Positions 36,707 through 47,360 of a DNA stretch of 64,000 bases are shown here, one piece after another. The notes beneath the pieces are model-generated. The model was not told the origin of the DNA. It ran no database searches and saw only the letters and a list, made by a program, of their open reading frames with translations. Source of the DNA: Cyanodermella asteris (taxonomy: Eukaryota > Ascomycota > Lecanoromycetes > Ostropales > Stictidaceae); the NCBI GenBank assembly GCA_900618795.1, contig UYJD01000012.1, positions 916,476-980,475 of the forward strand, given 5' to 3'. Position numbers and translations under genes: made by a program. The first letter of the stretch is position 1, and every line of letters starts with the position of its first letter.

Positions 36707-37725
36707 TCAGAATTTGAAAAGTCGCAACAATGCTTCGGCTCCTTCCTTTCCATCCCCACCATCCACGGGCTGATTCTCTCCGACATTTTCTGGGGTACTT
36801 GCCATGCTCTGATAGCTAAAGAAGAACAGCTTGATCGCGAATGACAGGCCAATGTGAAGTGCAACAATGACAATGAGGAGGATGCGGCTGACTTTCTGCT
36901 CCGTCGCATCAATCACAGGCCAAAAGTTCCTGACAAGGAACAGTATGCTGGCAGCGAATCCAACAGCCGTGAAGACCCAGTTGAGGATGGTCAGTGGACT
37001 CCAGCTGATACACGCCACGGGGATCCAGATCAAGTTGGCATACCCATACAGTGCCCAGCACTCAATCAGGTTGGCGCTTTCACTTCCAAACCATCGCAAC
37101 ACAGCCCACAGCGCAACCGGCACGATGGCAGTATACCCGTAGATCAACCCACTAGCAGCACTGAGCAAGCCAAAGTCGTACTCAAAATGATCCTCTTTCT
37201 TCATCGCAAGATACTGACTGATCGTGCCCGTGAGGAAGAGTATAAACACCACCGTCGTAGCGATCCAGAACGGCCCGTAAAGATCCGGGTTCCCGTCGAG
37301 AACATCCAGGAACGGCCGGCGCGGGTACAGCGCCGCCCAACATCGGTTCAGAATCTGGTTCGTGTCGACGTCGTGAAATTGCTGGTAGAAGGATAGGCTC
37401 CAGAGGTATCTCTTGCCGGCGAACGTGCCGCTGCCTCCCGACGATGCGTCTTGGTTCGTGTAGGGAAGGCTCTTGTTTCGGATGGACGTGTCTTCGAAGT
37501 CTGCGCAAACGGGTCAGTCAAGAAGGTCTTGCAAGAGGGCGAGATGGTGCTGGCGTACTAGAGGAGTGGAATTCGAGGTCTTCTTGGAGATCGGTGTGTC
37601 CGAGGTCTCCCTGGTTTCCGGTCAGTAATTGTATGGAGTAGACAGGTAGGCTTGTGACAGGGTCAGCATACTTCGCCGTCGACGTCTACGTCCACTACCG
37701 CATCGTACTGTCCTCGGTTCGCCAT
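36707..37725 (-). CDS. Yip1-domain Golgi membrane protein (YIPF1/2-like), three exons
   Basis: Complement of 36707..37500, 37559..37610 and 37672..37725, 299 codons. The acidic N-terminal part (VVDVDVDGE, GDLGHTDLQEDLEF) precedes a conserved cytosolic motif (KRYLWSLSFYQQFHDVDTNQILNR as the region around residues 70-95). Five hydrophobic helices typical of the Yip1 domain follow (LYGPFWIATTVVFILFL, LLSAASGLIYGYTAIVPVAL and others). YIPF proteins bind Rab GTPases and shape Golgi membranes. Introns have GTATGC and GTACGC donors and CCAG/GCAG acceptors and are all phase-consistent. Subfamily assignment (YIPF1/2 versus other) is tentative. Confidence 0.8.
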
Positions 37726-38214
37726 TCTGATTTGTTCGTAGCGCGTGGAATAATTGACCTCTTGCTATCTCGAAGCTGTCACGGAGCCTTTGAAGCGTGG
37801 CAGCTTGGAGCTTGGCACGTCAGCCAATTCGATCTAGCAGCGCGGCTGAACTTAATTCCGCGGTAATCTGAAACGACCGGAAGGTGTTCCATACTGTCGG
37901 CACTCCATACAAGTACATTATCGCCCGTTTCTCTTGCTATGTGTCTTCTCAAATGGTGCATTCTCAGTACCTATCTCAGTGTCTGTAATCGTGGTAACGA
38001 TCTGCGCGCCAACGCAGATGCAGCAATGTTGGGGCGCTAGCAAAATAGACGTGTGTGCAAATAAAAGAGCCAACTAAATTATGTTACCACAGAGGCAGCA
38101 AACAGACGCGGTGGGGATGTGGTGATGTAGTGATGTCTAATCTGCAAGTTTCGATCGGGTCAGAAATACTCCTAGTAATTCCGATCAATGCCGTTGTCAG
38201 TCCGATCCACAGCC
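37726..38214. other. Intergenic region
   Basis: 489 bp between the YIPF-like gene start and the stop of the AIF-like gene, both minus strand. It likely holds the YIPF promoter. No gene seen. Confidence 0.4.
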
Positions 38215-39497
38215 CTATACTCCTTTTCCGTGAGTAGACTCTGATGTTCGCTCGACGAAGAACGTCCTCGACTTGATCAAAACGCACAGCCAACTCGGCA
38301 TGCGCCAGCCAAACAATATAACGACCCCATCACTCCGACCCAACGGCGTAAACTGCAGATTACGGTGCTGCCACTTCGAATAAGGACTGTCCTTGACACG
38401 AGCATCTGAGAGAAGCATTAGCGGAAGCCAAGTAAGCTTGCCCGTCCTTCGAACTTACCTCCGGCCGCATTCAGTCGATCGACTTTGAAGCTCTGACCCA
38501 AGCTCTTGTACGCAAGCTTGACATCGAAGAGCGACCCATCCGAGTAGCTAGCCACAGAGCCGAAAGCGTACACGTCCTTGATCTCCGGAACACCAAGACG
38601 GAATGTGTGAGCGTCACACTTGACCAGCTTCTTTTCGTTCAGCCAGCTTTCCGGCACAAAAGCGCTGTTCGGCTTCAAGCCACTCGAGGGAATGTAGATA
38701 TCGACCTGCCGTGTCTCGCCATTGTCGAGCGTAACAGACGTGGTATTGTCCGCTCGACGCTCGATGCTCGCGACCCGAATACCGTGGACGACTTTCACAC
38801 CCTTCTTGACAAGCTTCGCTTCCGCATCGGCTCCAAACCGCTGGTTATCAATCCCAGCCAGCAAGCAGCTCGTCCCCGACAGAACCGTCACGTCCTTGGA
38901 CGAGCCGAAGCGATCCACAATCTCGCCGGCCGTCTCCACGCCAATGGGCCCGCCGCCCGCGATCAGGATCGTCTTGGCATCTTCGAGGCGGTTGTGAACG
39001 TCCTCGTAAGCTGCTCGCAGCCGCTCGGTCCCGCACGTGATGCCCCAGAAGTGGTCGTCGGAATCTGCGCCGCTGGCGATGATCAAGCTGTCGTAGGTAA
39101 TGCTACCGGGGCTGTTGCCCTCCGTACCGTCGTAGTGGACCGTCTTGGCCGCGGCGTCGATGCTCGTGGCTTTGCCGATGACGAGCTTGGCTTGATCGCC
39201 GTATTGCTCGAGACCCGGTCCGATGTCCTTGAGACCCGTGTCGAGGCTTTGCAGATGGGGTTGGATCAGCGCGCGTGGCGAAGAGATACGATGGAGGAAC
39301 TTGGAAGCTGGCGTGAGAATCGTGACGTGGTATTCGCGGCCGGTGGATTTGAGTGTCGGAATCACGTTCTTTAGAAGATGGTGCGCTGCGGTCACTGCGT
39401 GCCAAAGTCAGCATTGGACTGAATAGAATGACCGGCGGCCATACATACGGCCAGCGAAGCTTCCACCGATTATCAAGACATTGTAGACGTCCGACAT
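38215..39497 (-). CDS. AIF/AMID-like FAD-dependent NAD(P)H oxidoreductase, three exons
   Basis: Complement of 38215..38405, 38459..39394 and 39449..39497, 391 codons. The N-terminal FAD Rossmann motif is VLIIGGSFAGLTAAHHLL, completed across intron 1 (GTATGT...CGCAG). A second dinucleotide motif ILIAGGGPIGVETAGEIV lies near residue 165. A YAFGSVASYSDG stretch marks the conserved flavin-contacting end. Intron 2 (GTAAGT...TCTCAG) is needed to reach the conserved tail FTPLGRSDGVVILFGWRMPSW; reading through gives a premature end. Family members are apoptosis-inducing-factor/AMID-type NADH oxidoreductases of mitochondria or membranes; a true cell-death role is not implied. Confidence 0.83.
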
Positions 39498-39920
39498 GAT
39501 TATTGATTACGATAATAAATTCTGGCAAGGCACAACCGGGGTGGCTCTGATGTTTGGTTCGAAAAGCAGGGCCAATACAAGGAACAGCGTTCAAAATGAC
39601 GGAACTTTACTGCTTTAGGAGGCACGCTTGAACGACATTCCATCTGCATGCCTGGGAAATGCCCTACCACGACTCTGATGCCACCACCAAATGGCTTATT
39701 TCTTCGCTGTCAGCGACAAAATCTGCTCTACAATGTGGTCATCTCAACAAGTGTGGTGCTCATAAGAATTGGCCCGAGTGCAACAGTGCACCTTTTGGCG
39801 TTTGTGCGCTGGATATTGAGCATTGATTCAAAGTGCTGACTGCCGCCATTCCTTTCTGCTTCCATATCGCATGTCTGTTCCTAGACTCGAATAATGTTGG
39901 GGCTCACGCCGGCAAAGCCT
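39498..39920. other. Intergenic region
   Basis: 423 bp between the AIF-like gene start and the stop of the next minus-strand gene. No coding signal seen. Confidence 0.35.
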
Positions 39921-40679
39921 CTACAGCATAAGGCACCACTGAGGTTTCTGCGATGCAGCGCAATTACCACACCATTGCTTTTGACAATCCAGGCATTCAT
40001 ACCTGCTGTGTGGCATGCCCCGTTGACAACCAGAACACCAATAGTTACCGCTCTGTGTTATAAGTATCCATCTATGAGCGTGCTCCGGGCTGGGAGCTGC
40101 GTCAAGATCCGCTGTTCGTGTATGATCCGGCTGCTCCGCCAGTAGATTGCTCGATGCTATCTCTTGTTGCACTGATGCCACGGCAGCGTCTGGACCTGCC
40201 ACAAGCTTGGGAGAGCTTGATTGCTCTGCTGCTGGGTGCGGAGGGAGGGAAGCCTTGTGTGGTGATCTATCCAGCTGTCCTGAGTTCAGGTCCTCTGGAG
40301 GAAACCCGGTTCCGGTAAAGAGCATGTCGTGTTCATTGACATTGGAATCCGTGCGATGTAGAGTCTGTCTCGGTGGTGTTTTGGAAAGCTGAAACATTGG
40401 ATAGCGAAAATTTGCTCGGCTTTTTCGGCTCGCAAAATACTGGTCCTCTCTCAATTGCTCGTTGGCCGTCTTTTCATCAAGCGCCGCCCAATTCAGCCGA
40501 TCAAGGATATTGGCACGTTTTCTTGGCTCTCCCGAGATCATTTCGGCTGCCTCGTCCAGTTGCTTCACCCATTTGTCCCATTCCTCAAAGCCGACAGCTT
40601 TGCTTTGCTGCGCAGGACCCACGCCGGCCGCTCGGTTCTGAGCCCTCGTCCGCCGGACGAAGCTCGGAAGGTCCTCCAT
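39921..40679 (-). CDS. Hypothetical protein with C-terminal Cys-rich zinc-binding-like motif
   Basis: 252-codon frame from an ATG at 40679, 120 bp downstream of the RBR-type gene on the same strand. Residues 30-200 are hydrophilic and mostly low complexity. The C-terminus has a tight cysteine array (WCSGCQRGMPHSRYECLDC then WCGNC, with a last C near the end) that looks like a small treble-clef or zinc-ribbon finger. I recognise no family. It could be an independent gene or a distal exon of the RBR-type gene, since that gene's own C-terminus is uncertain. Confidence 0.5.
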   Translation of the reverse strand: MEDLPSFVRRTRAQNRAAGVGPAQQSKAVGFEEWDKWVKQLDEAAEMISGEPRKRANILDRLNWAALDEKTANEQLREDQYFASRKSRANFRYPMFQLSKTPPRQTLHRTDSNVNEHDMLFTGTGFPPEDLNSGQLDRSPHKASLPPHPAAEQSSSPKLVAGPDAAVASVQQEIASSNLLAEQPDHTRTADLDAAPSPEHAHRWILITQSGNYWCSGCQRGMPHSRYECLDCQKQWCGNCAASQKPQWCLML

Positions 40680-40799
40680 CCCTCCAGGTCTATCTTCCGG
40701 ATCCTGGGCATCATGACGTTCAGTTGAGCCATCGGGATGTCCGTGAGTGAGTGTCTGACTCGAACGCGGTCTTCCAAAAGTGGAAAATGTCTGCGGCGG

Positions 40800-41792
40800 T
40801 CACGATGGACGGTTGGTAACTCCCATGTAAGGGGCAAGTCTCGGGTGGATTGGAGGTCTTGATCTTGGGGCCGCTGAGGGATCTCCTGATGCTCGCGGAT
40901 TCAAGAACCTCGTTGATCCTCTGTTTCTTGCCCACGGCGGTCGTAGGTTCTCATTCCCCTCGACATTGTCAGTGGCAACCCTGCAACTAGACTCGCATGC
41001 GCCGTGTGCCTTGCAGTAGTAGCAAAACCGATGTCCGCAGACACAACTGTTGGGTCAGCATCTGCCTGGTCACTTGTAAAATATCGAAGACTGAACAAGC
41101 TTGGCGTGGGATCGTACTTACCGGATTCTATGGCAACCATCACTCTTCTCGACCATGTGGTTGCAGAGCGGACATGATTGCCACTGCTTTTCTTTCGCCA
41201 GCCTGTTCACTGGCTCATCCTCGCTGGAAACTGAAGGGCAAGGTTCCCCACGGTGAGCCGTGGCCTTGCATTGCAGACAGGTCTCATGCTGACATTTCGG
41301 GCAAAAGCCGATTTTCTGCACTTCATCGTGGGCTGACTTCCGGAGGAACAAACCGCAGGTCTTTTTCGCACAGAAGACCTTTGGCGTACAGTAGTGCTCT
41401 TCCTCTCGGGCGTCCTATGCATCCACAAGATCCGGCAAGTATTTCTTCACGAACTCTTTATCGACTTGAGCTCGGCAAGAGCATGGGCTTTCGGGGGGGA
41501 AAACAGCGAGTGACGGCAGTGAAAGCTCGACAAACCTTTTGATGCATTTGGAACAGATTAGGAAGCCGCAGCAATGGAGTCTGTGGACCTGCTCCGTCTC
41601 ATAGCAGCATTTGCATTCCGGCTCGGATCCAGTTCCTGGAGAAAGTTCTGGACCGGATTCAGTCTCTGAAGAGGATTCAGACCCTAGTTCAGTCCCTGAA
41701 GAAGCGTCCGCCGCTTCAGACCTTCTCGACACCTCTGCGTTAGTCAATCTCCTCCATGTTTCGATGGCTGCTTCGACGGATCTGAATTCCAT
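40800..41792 (-). pseudogene. RBR-type (RING-IBR-RING2) E3 ligase-like gene with in-frame TAG
   Basis: Complement of 40800..41046 and 41122..41792; the intron (75 nt, GTAAGT...CAACAG) is phase 2. The N-terminus has a Ser/Glu-rich repeat (SESSSETESGPELSPGTGSE), then a RING1-like cysteine set (CKCCYETEQVHRLHCCGFLICSKCIKRF). An IBR-like block follows (FCPKCQHETCLQCKATAHRGEPC) and RING2-like residues CPLCNHMVEKSDGCHRIR joined to CVCGHRFCYYC. RBR ligases pass ubiquitin through a RING2 cysteine. A TAG at 41415-41417 (codon 126) separates RING1 from the IBR part in one continuous frame and no plausible intron removes it. Either a pseudogene or an error. The start at 41792 is the only ATG preceding RING1. 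Confidence 0.65.
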
Positions 41793-42046
41793 CTATTTAA
41801 TTATGCACCAAGGCTGACCAGCGGAACTATCGCAATCCTCTATCAGCGTGTGAGCAGGTGAATTCACCAGCCATGTGGCTTCGAGGACGTCGGCTTACTG
41901 GAAGAGACAAAGTTGTACTGTAATGATAATCCGAATGTGCGTAAAAATTGTCCAATAAGGCTGAATATGACAATGATGGTAGTAAGCTAAGGTCGAACTG
42001 ATTGTCAGTGTAAAGGTCAAGCGAAAGTAAGTTGATGAAATGTGAG

Positions 42047-42225
42047 CCTGTTGTNNNNNNNNNNNNNNNNNNNNNNNNNNNNNNNNNNNNNNNNNNNNNN
42101 NNNNNNNNNNNNNNNNNNNNNNNNNNNNNNNNNNNNNNNNNNNNNNNNNNNNNNCCTTCAGACTTGACGCCGACCTTCACTGGTCGCCTACACAGTCAAC
42201 CAACCCGTGCCCGCGTTACACCTGT
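42047..42225 (-). mobile_element. Second copy of the LTR element, inverted, with 5-bp target duplication
   Basis: On the plus strand the element begins TGT (42052-42054), runs into a gap, and ends CGTTACA at 42220. The direct repeat CCTGT flanks it (42047-42051 and 42221-42225). Its 66 visible right-end bases are the reverse complement of the first 65 bases of the 16-kb copy with two differences. Element size is unknown because the gap is a 100-N placeholder. It lies between the RBR-type gene and the carboxypeptidase gene and interrupts neither. Confidence 0.75.
42055..42154. other. Assembly gap (100 N) inside LTR copy
   Basis: Exactly 100 N, a conventional placeholder for unknown length. 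The true content could be a full retrotransposon. Confidence 0.98.
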
Positions 42226-42471
42226 TTATGTTCTTCGCAAGCTGGGGGCCGAAATCGATGGAAAGAGCGACTGTGGCAGGGCTGGCGCTGAGCGGGATGT
42301 GCCAAAGTCAAACGAACCTTCTCCACGAGATAAATGAGAAGAGTGTGGAAGTCGCAAGGCCGGTATATCACCAAAGTGACAGCATTTGTTGTACAGTCTT
42401 TCATACTTACCATCCTATCTAGCAAGACATTTCTATCCAGAATCAGTCTTTTCCAAAATGAACAATGCTAC

Positions 42472-43983
42472 TCAGATTGACACACTGAAATCCGCCGTAG
42501 AGCTCAGATTAGTCCTCCGGCCAAGCAGCACCTCCATAGCCGCAAACGCCGCTCCCGGAGAATCCGTCCAAATCTCATGACCCGCACCTTTGACAAAGAA
42601 GTACGTTAAGCCTCGATCCTCCACCCAAGCACCAACCTCACCGGCCTGCGTCTGTGCCATTGTGTTTTCCAAACCGGCCACTCGAGGGACGGCGAAGGTA
42701 TTGTCCGGATACTTATCGAAGCCCCGCTTGCCGCCCCACGTAACATTCTGAATCGCCATGAGAGTACCATTGTACGTCAGCGCCATGTCAAAGTGGCCGC
42801 TCCCGATCATCACGTTCCCGAGCGTGTCGATGACGCGCCCCAGCGTCCCATCCGCAACTGGGGGGTTGGGGTTGGAGTTGGTCAGATCGACCCCGTTGTC
42901 GAAGGGCACTGCATAGACGCAGCCAGAGAAACTGGTAGTCGGAGGCACGTGCAGAGCCTCTTTGACATCGGTCCGGTTGAAGTAGTTGGTGTTACCGGGC
43001 ACGATCGCATCTGGCGCGGCACTGTCGAGTATCACCTGTGAGATCAGCGGGCAGAATAAGGGTACGTGGTAGACGTCGAAGCAGGGGTTGGCGTCGAAGG
43101 CAGAGATGTAGGCGAGGGAGAATACGTCGCATTCGTCGCGGCTGCTGGCTTCGGTGAGGAGCGGCATTGGCTGTTGTTGTGCTGGGAACGTGAACCACTT
43201 GTTGACGTAATCGCTGATTCTGCACGATTCGTGTAGTGCTTCGAGCTGAGCGATGGTCGAGTCGTTGAGCAGTATAATGTCCTTCCATTTCAGCACAAAG
43301 GGAACGGTGTGCGCTTCTTGCTGCATGAAGCGGTCTCCGATGAGAGGCGAGTGCAGCGAGACACCTGCCAGATTGAACTTGTTCGACTCGCCGGCATCCG
43401 GAGTAGCACCGATGAATGCATCGGCAATGTAGCTGACAAAGTACCCGGCGTAAGATTCTCCCGCGAGGTAGATTTGGTAGTCCTGTACACCAAACAGCTC
43501 CATGAAATTTTCATAGAAGCAAATGAACTCCCGGGCGAGGCCTCGCTCATCAGTGATGTTCGGAGTGCCAACCGAGTAGCCGCTGCCTATCGGCTGGTCC
43601 ACATAGAGAACGTTCGTCAGACGACTAATGGCCCAAGGATTCTCCACCGGGGCGTCAGTACCAGGATACCAGACAAACGGACCATTTTCGCCGATAAGAC
43701 CCAAGAGCGAAGAGCAGCCCGGACCACCAGTCAGCCAAATTGTAATCTCCTCAGATCCGGCGGGGTTATCGGTCGGGAAGAACCAGAAGAACAGGTCTCG
43801 GGTCTCGGTTGTACCGCGTGAGATGGGCAGCATGCCGGCGAAACTTTCGGTGAGCGCGAATTCGAAACCGGGTAGCTTGTCTTTGACGAGGTAAGGTTTG
43901 GTCGAGTTGGAGAGGAACTTGTCAGCGTGGACGAGCTGCAAGATGCCCAAGAGGCCGAGAAGGAGTATCATGATTGACTTCAT
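42472..43983 (-). CDS. Secreted serine carboxypeptidase (peptidase family S10)
   Basis: 503 codons, intronless. The signal peptide (MKSIMILLLGLLGILQLVHA) is clear. S10 landmarks are LTGGPGCSSLLG (oxyanion region, about 85-95), nucleophile Ser177 in GESYAGYF, and the catalytic histidine in GAGHEIWTDSP (about residue 469); an acidic catalytic residue is expected in the NVMIGSGHFDM region. Several N-glycosylation sequons (NST, NIT, NDS, NRT, NGT, NVT) support secretion. It removes C-terminal residues, usually at acidic pH. It is 13 kb from the RiPP-like cluster with housekeeping genes between, so a role in trimming that peptide is only speculative. Confidence 0.9.
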   Translation of the reverse strand: MKSIMILLLGLLGILQLVHADKFLSNSTKPYLVKDKLPGFEFALTESFAGMLPISRGTTETRDLFFWFFPTDNPAGSEEITIWLTGGPGCSSLLGLIGENGPFVWYPGTDAPVENPWAISRLTNVLYVDQPIGSGYSVGTPNITDERGLAREFICFYENFMELFGVQDYQIYLAGESYAGYFVSYIADAFIGATPDAGESNKFNLAGVSLHSPLIGDRFMQQEAHTVPFVLKWKDIILLNDSTIAQLEALHESCRISDYVNKWFTFPAQQQPMPLLTEASSRDECDVFSLAYISAFDANPCFDVYHVPLFCPLISQVILDSAAPDAIVPGNTNYFNRTDVKEALHVPPTTSFSGCVYAVPFDNGVDLTNSNPNPPVADGTLGRVIDTLGNVMIGSGHFDMALTYNGTLMAIQNVTWGGKRGFDKYPDNTFAVPRVAGLENTMAQTQAGEVGAWVEDRGLTYFFVKGAGHEIWTDSPGAAFAAMEVLLGRRTNLSSTADFSVSI

Positions 43984-44650
43984 GTCGGTGAATAATCAGG
44001 ATGTAACCTCTTGGGAATCTTGCCAGATGTGTAGGTTAAGAACTGGAAAAAGAAAGTTTGATGGATAGTGCTATGCCCAAGCACATGCGAGAGGCTCAAT
44101 TGTTTACCTAACAGCAGATACCACCCTTGGACCTATCACCATAGTAGCCGCTAGCCTGACTCGATATCAAACAGCGAAGGGCGAATCACCGATGAGACCG
44201 GGCATGGAGATCGGCTGCCTAACAGTGAATTTGGAAGCGACCGTGCAGCTAGAAACTGGGAAGTGGCAATAAGCCAGTGGCATGTTTAGCTCAATGTCAG
44301 CAATTGTGCATATTGCGACAATGGCCGATATGGGTTGGGCATCCTGCTCTGCGTTCAACGGCCACACGTGAAGATGAAAGCCGAACTGTCTATGCGCGTT
44401 GTCAGAAGCTGTGACACATGAAAATTGCCTCGCGAACATGCAGGTACCAGTTTCTGAGTACAAGCATACATCTTGCTAAGAGATAAAAATACAGAACAAA
44501 CGCTGTGGAACACACGACCTGTTGCGAACACCGCATCTGATCCAGAAAATTGGTCGGAGTTTCGCTTGGATGCATTTAGCTAACAATGCTAGTTGGCGAT
44601 TGAGAAAAAAGTATGTAATCGTTGGTATCCAGTCACGTAGCTCATTCTGA
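43984..44650. other. Intergenic region
   Basis: 667 bp between the carboxypeptidase start and the annexin stop, both on the minus strand. Contains only short frames. Confidence 0.4.
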
Positions 44651-47360
44651 TCATCTGACCGCTCCCCGGCAGAGCGCAACGCAAAACTTGCTGAAATCGC
44701 CCTTGGTGCCATCTTCGATATCGTGTTCGAGCGGCGCCGGATAGCGCTTGGCATATTCGGCCTTGACGCGTGCAAGATGCTTCGGCTCCCAATGCAACCG
44801 CACCAATCTGGATACAATAAGCTCCGCACGGTCCTTGGATGTCTCAGCGATGGCTTGATGCAGCAGTAGCGCATCCCGGACAGGTCGGTTGATTACCCCG
44901 TTGAGGATGTGAGCGAGTGTTTCTCCCTGTACACTGTTAGCCTGTGGTAGACTTTGAGTATGCCTTCTCACTTACCACAAGGTTTTGTGACCGCTTCACC
45001 ATCTCCCTGGCAAAGTTTTGACGGTACGCACGTTCGTACTCTTGCAAGATCATTCGAAGATGCTCGTCGCTTCTGGTGACGATGATGGTCAACATTGCGG
45101 TTTCGCCACCGTCTTTGCTGACGAGGGCTTTGTGCAGCTCGGCAACATCTTTATCAACAGCCTTCATGCTGACCTCCCGATCCTCATCTCGCTTTGCTTC
45201 CAGAGCTTTGAGTACTGCCACTCGAAACTTGTCCTTTTTCAACTCGCTCTCCATGCACTTGGTCAGGCTGTCACCATAGCGCTTGTCTGTGAATGCTTCC
45301 TTGATGGCTTTGATTTCGTCATTTGACCTGCCAAAGAGACACTCGATGAGAAGCTCTCGTCGGCTCGAGCCGGACTGATACCAGAAGTTGGCCCAATGGG
45401 CTTCGCTTTCCCATCGCCCCAAGGCGCAGGCATATGCTGCTTTGCCCAGATTGGTGCCGCCGACCTTCAATTTGATATGTTTGGCAATGTTGATACCCTT
45501 CCCCTGGATCTTGGCGTGCTTCTTGTATTCCGTGCGAAGAAGAGAGATGCTCTCGTTGCTCAGAGTTGGCAGGATTTTGATCAGAACATCCGGCGATGGA
45601 TTTGAGCCTTTGAGCTCGCGTGCGAGAATCGTGGCATCATGTTCCGGGTCGTAAGTTGGCACTCCAAGCTCGCGAGCTCGTTTCAAGATAGATTTGGGCT
45701 TTCGCTCTCTTCTTTCTTCGTCCTCATCACTGGAGTCGGTCTCTTCGGAAGATCGGCGCTTCTCCCTGCGGGCCACTGCCAGCTCGAGATCTGACAGGTC
45801 TGAGTCGTCGGGATGATGGGCCAGAGCCATCGGGGATGGCATTGGCGAGATAGATTGATAAGTGCCACGATAAGATTCCAACAACGGACTACCTGGAGGT
45901 GCCCCGACCGAGCCGCGCCGAACATGGCCACCCGCCCCTGGAGCAGCCAAGGTGAGGGCGCCAGACTTGTGTCCTGAGACAGATAGACCGCGAGCTCTTT
46001 CCGCCAGACCTGGTGATGGTTGAGGCGCTCCACGTCCCCCTGGGTGTATCTCGACCACTTGATGCTTGTTACGCTTCTCTTCAGATTCTCTCCGCCCATT
46101 TCCCGGTCGCTCTTTGATTCGATCGTCTTTATCCCGTCGCCGTTCGTCACGACGGTCGTCATATCGATCATCGTAGCGGTCCTCCTCACGGTACTTGGCG
46201 TGGTAGAGCTTGTCGAGACGTTCGTCTTCGTCACTTTCGTCGCTGTCCTCGTCGTCATAACGTCGTCGTGTATCATCGCGTCGTCTGTCGTCAACTTCGG
46301 GCCGGCTTCCACGCCTGAGATCGTGATCATCTTCGTCGACATACCTGTCACCTCTACGGTCGTGCTTGGGCTTAATCTCGTGGTAGTCACGATCGCGTCC
46401 TTTGTCCCGTTCGCGATCACGGTCATGGTTGTCCCTTATTTGGACGTTCTTCGACCGCTTTTGCTTCAGCTCCTTCTCCTCGCGTTCTTCCTTTTCTCTC
46501 TTCAGCATATCCAGTTGCCGTCTCAGATCTTCCTGTCGCCGCAGTTCGTCCTTTTCTTTCTCCAGACGTTCGAGATCCCGCCTGCTCATGCCGTGCCTTT
46601 CATCTCTGCTGTATTTGTCACTCCTGTCACGCGTGTCTCGATCGTCGTAGCTTGGTTGCCGTCCGTGTCGGCTGGAAGCAACAGTGACTTGGGCCCCCGG
46701 ATTACGCGTATAGACAGGCCCATCGTTGCTCGGTGTTCTTGTATAAGGTGCCTTGTTGTTTTGGACGTAGCGAACCTCAGGATCAACGGCCGCATACTGG
46801 TATTGTGGTAGCTTCTCATATTGGGAGTTGTTCATGGTGTATGAAGCTGTCCGACCATGCCCATTGGGCCGTTCTTGACGGTCCGAGGGTCTGTTGTCTT
46901 CATCATCCTCAAATTGACCCGGAATTGCATACTCCTTGTCCCGGGGCTGCTCCCGTCTCTTGTCATCACGCCGATACGTCTTCTCTTTCAGGTCGTCTTC
47001 CGTCGCATATCTATGCTTATCTACGTATCTACTCGCGTACTTCCTCTTGTCCTCATAGCCGTCCTCTTCCTCGTCTTCATCATCATCGTCGTATTTGCCC
47101 CGCACCAGTGCTTTGTCTGGCCCTCTTGTGTAACCACTACGACGACGATCCTCAGGCTCGCTCACGAGACTGTCATCAGAGTCCTCGTCATCGTAGTATT
47201 TCTTGGATCTCGAAGCCGGCGGGGGCGCAACTGCAGGCGAAGGTGCGCGCCGTGCAGGAGAGGGAGCTCGGATGTCGCGTGAACGGGAGCGATCGCGATC
47301 ATCACGACGGCCGGGAGACTTGGATCGGCTTCGAGCGCCAGACCCTCCAACTGAGAGCAT
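44651..47360 (-). CDS. ANXC4-type fungal annexin with long charged N-terminus, two exons
   Basis: Complement of 44651..44926 and 44976..47360, 886 codons; the intron (49 nt, GTAAGT...TACAG) joins RSQNLV to GETLAHILNG. The first 550 residues are disordered and very rich in Arg/Asp/Glu/Ser, with an RS-like start (GARSRSKSPGRRDDRDRSRSRD) and a predicted charged coiled coil (LERLEKEKDELRRQEDLRRQ region). The last 300 residues form four annexin-like repeats (for example DATILARELKGSNPSPDVLI and ELIVSRLVRLHWEPKHL). Annexins bind phospholipid with calcium; the canonical GxGT calcium loops are weak here, as in ANXC4-type proteins. An additional upstream exon is possible because TCTCAG lies just after the chosen ATG. 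Confidence 0.8.

Noticed and set aside
41919-42220. A longer LTR starting at TGTAATGA (41919)
   Set aside because: No target duplication matches that boundary, whereas CCTGT at 42047 and 42221 defines a better pair.
42472-43983. Carboxypeptidase as part of the RiPP cluster
   Set aside because: Separated from the cluster by annexin, DPB2 and RMT2, conserved housekeeping-type genes.
46020-46811. 263-codon plus-strand hydrophobic frame
   Set aside because: It is antisense to the Arg/Asp-rich part of the annexin gene; complementary codons of charged repeats give hydrophobic runs.
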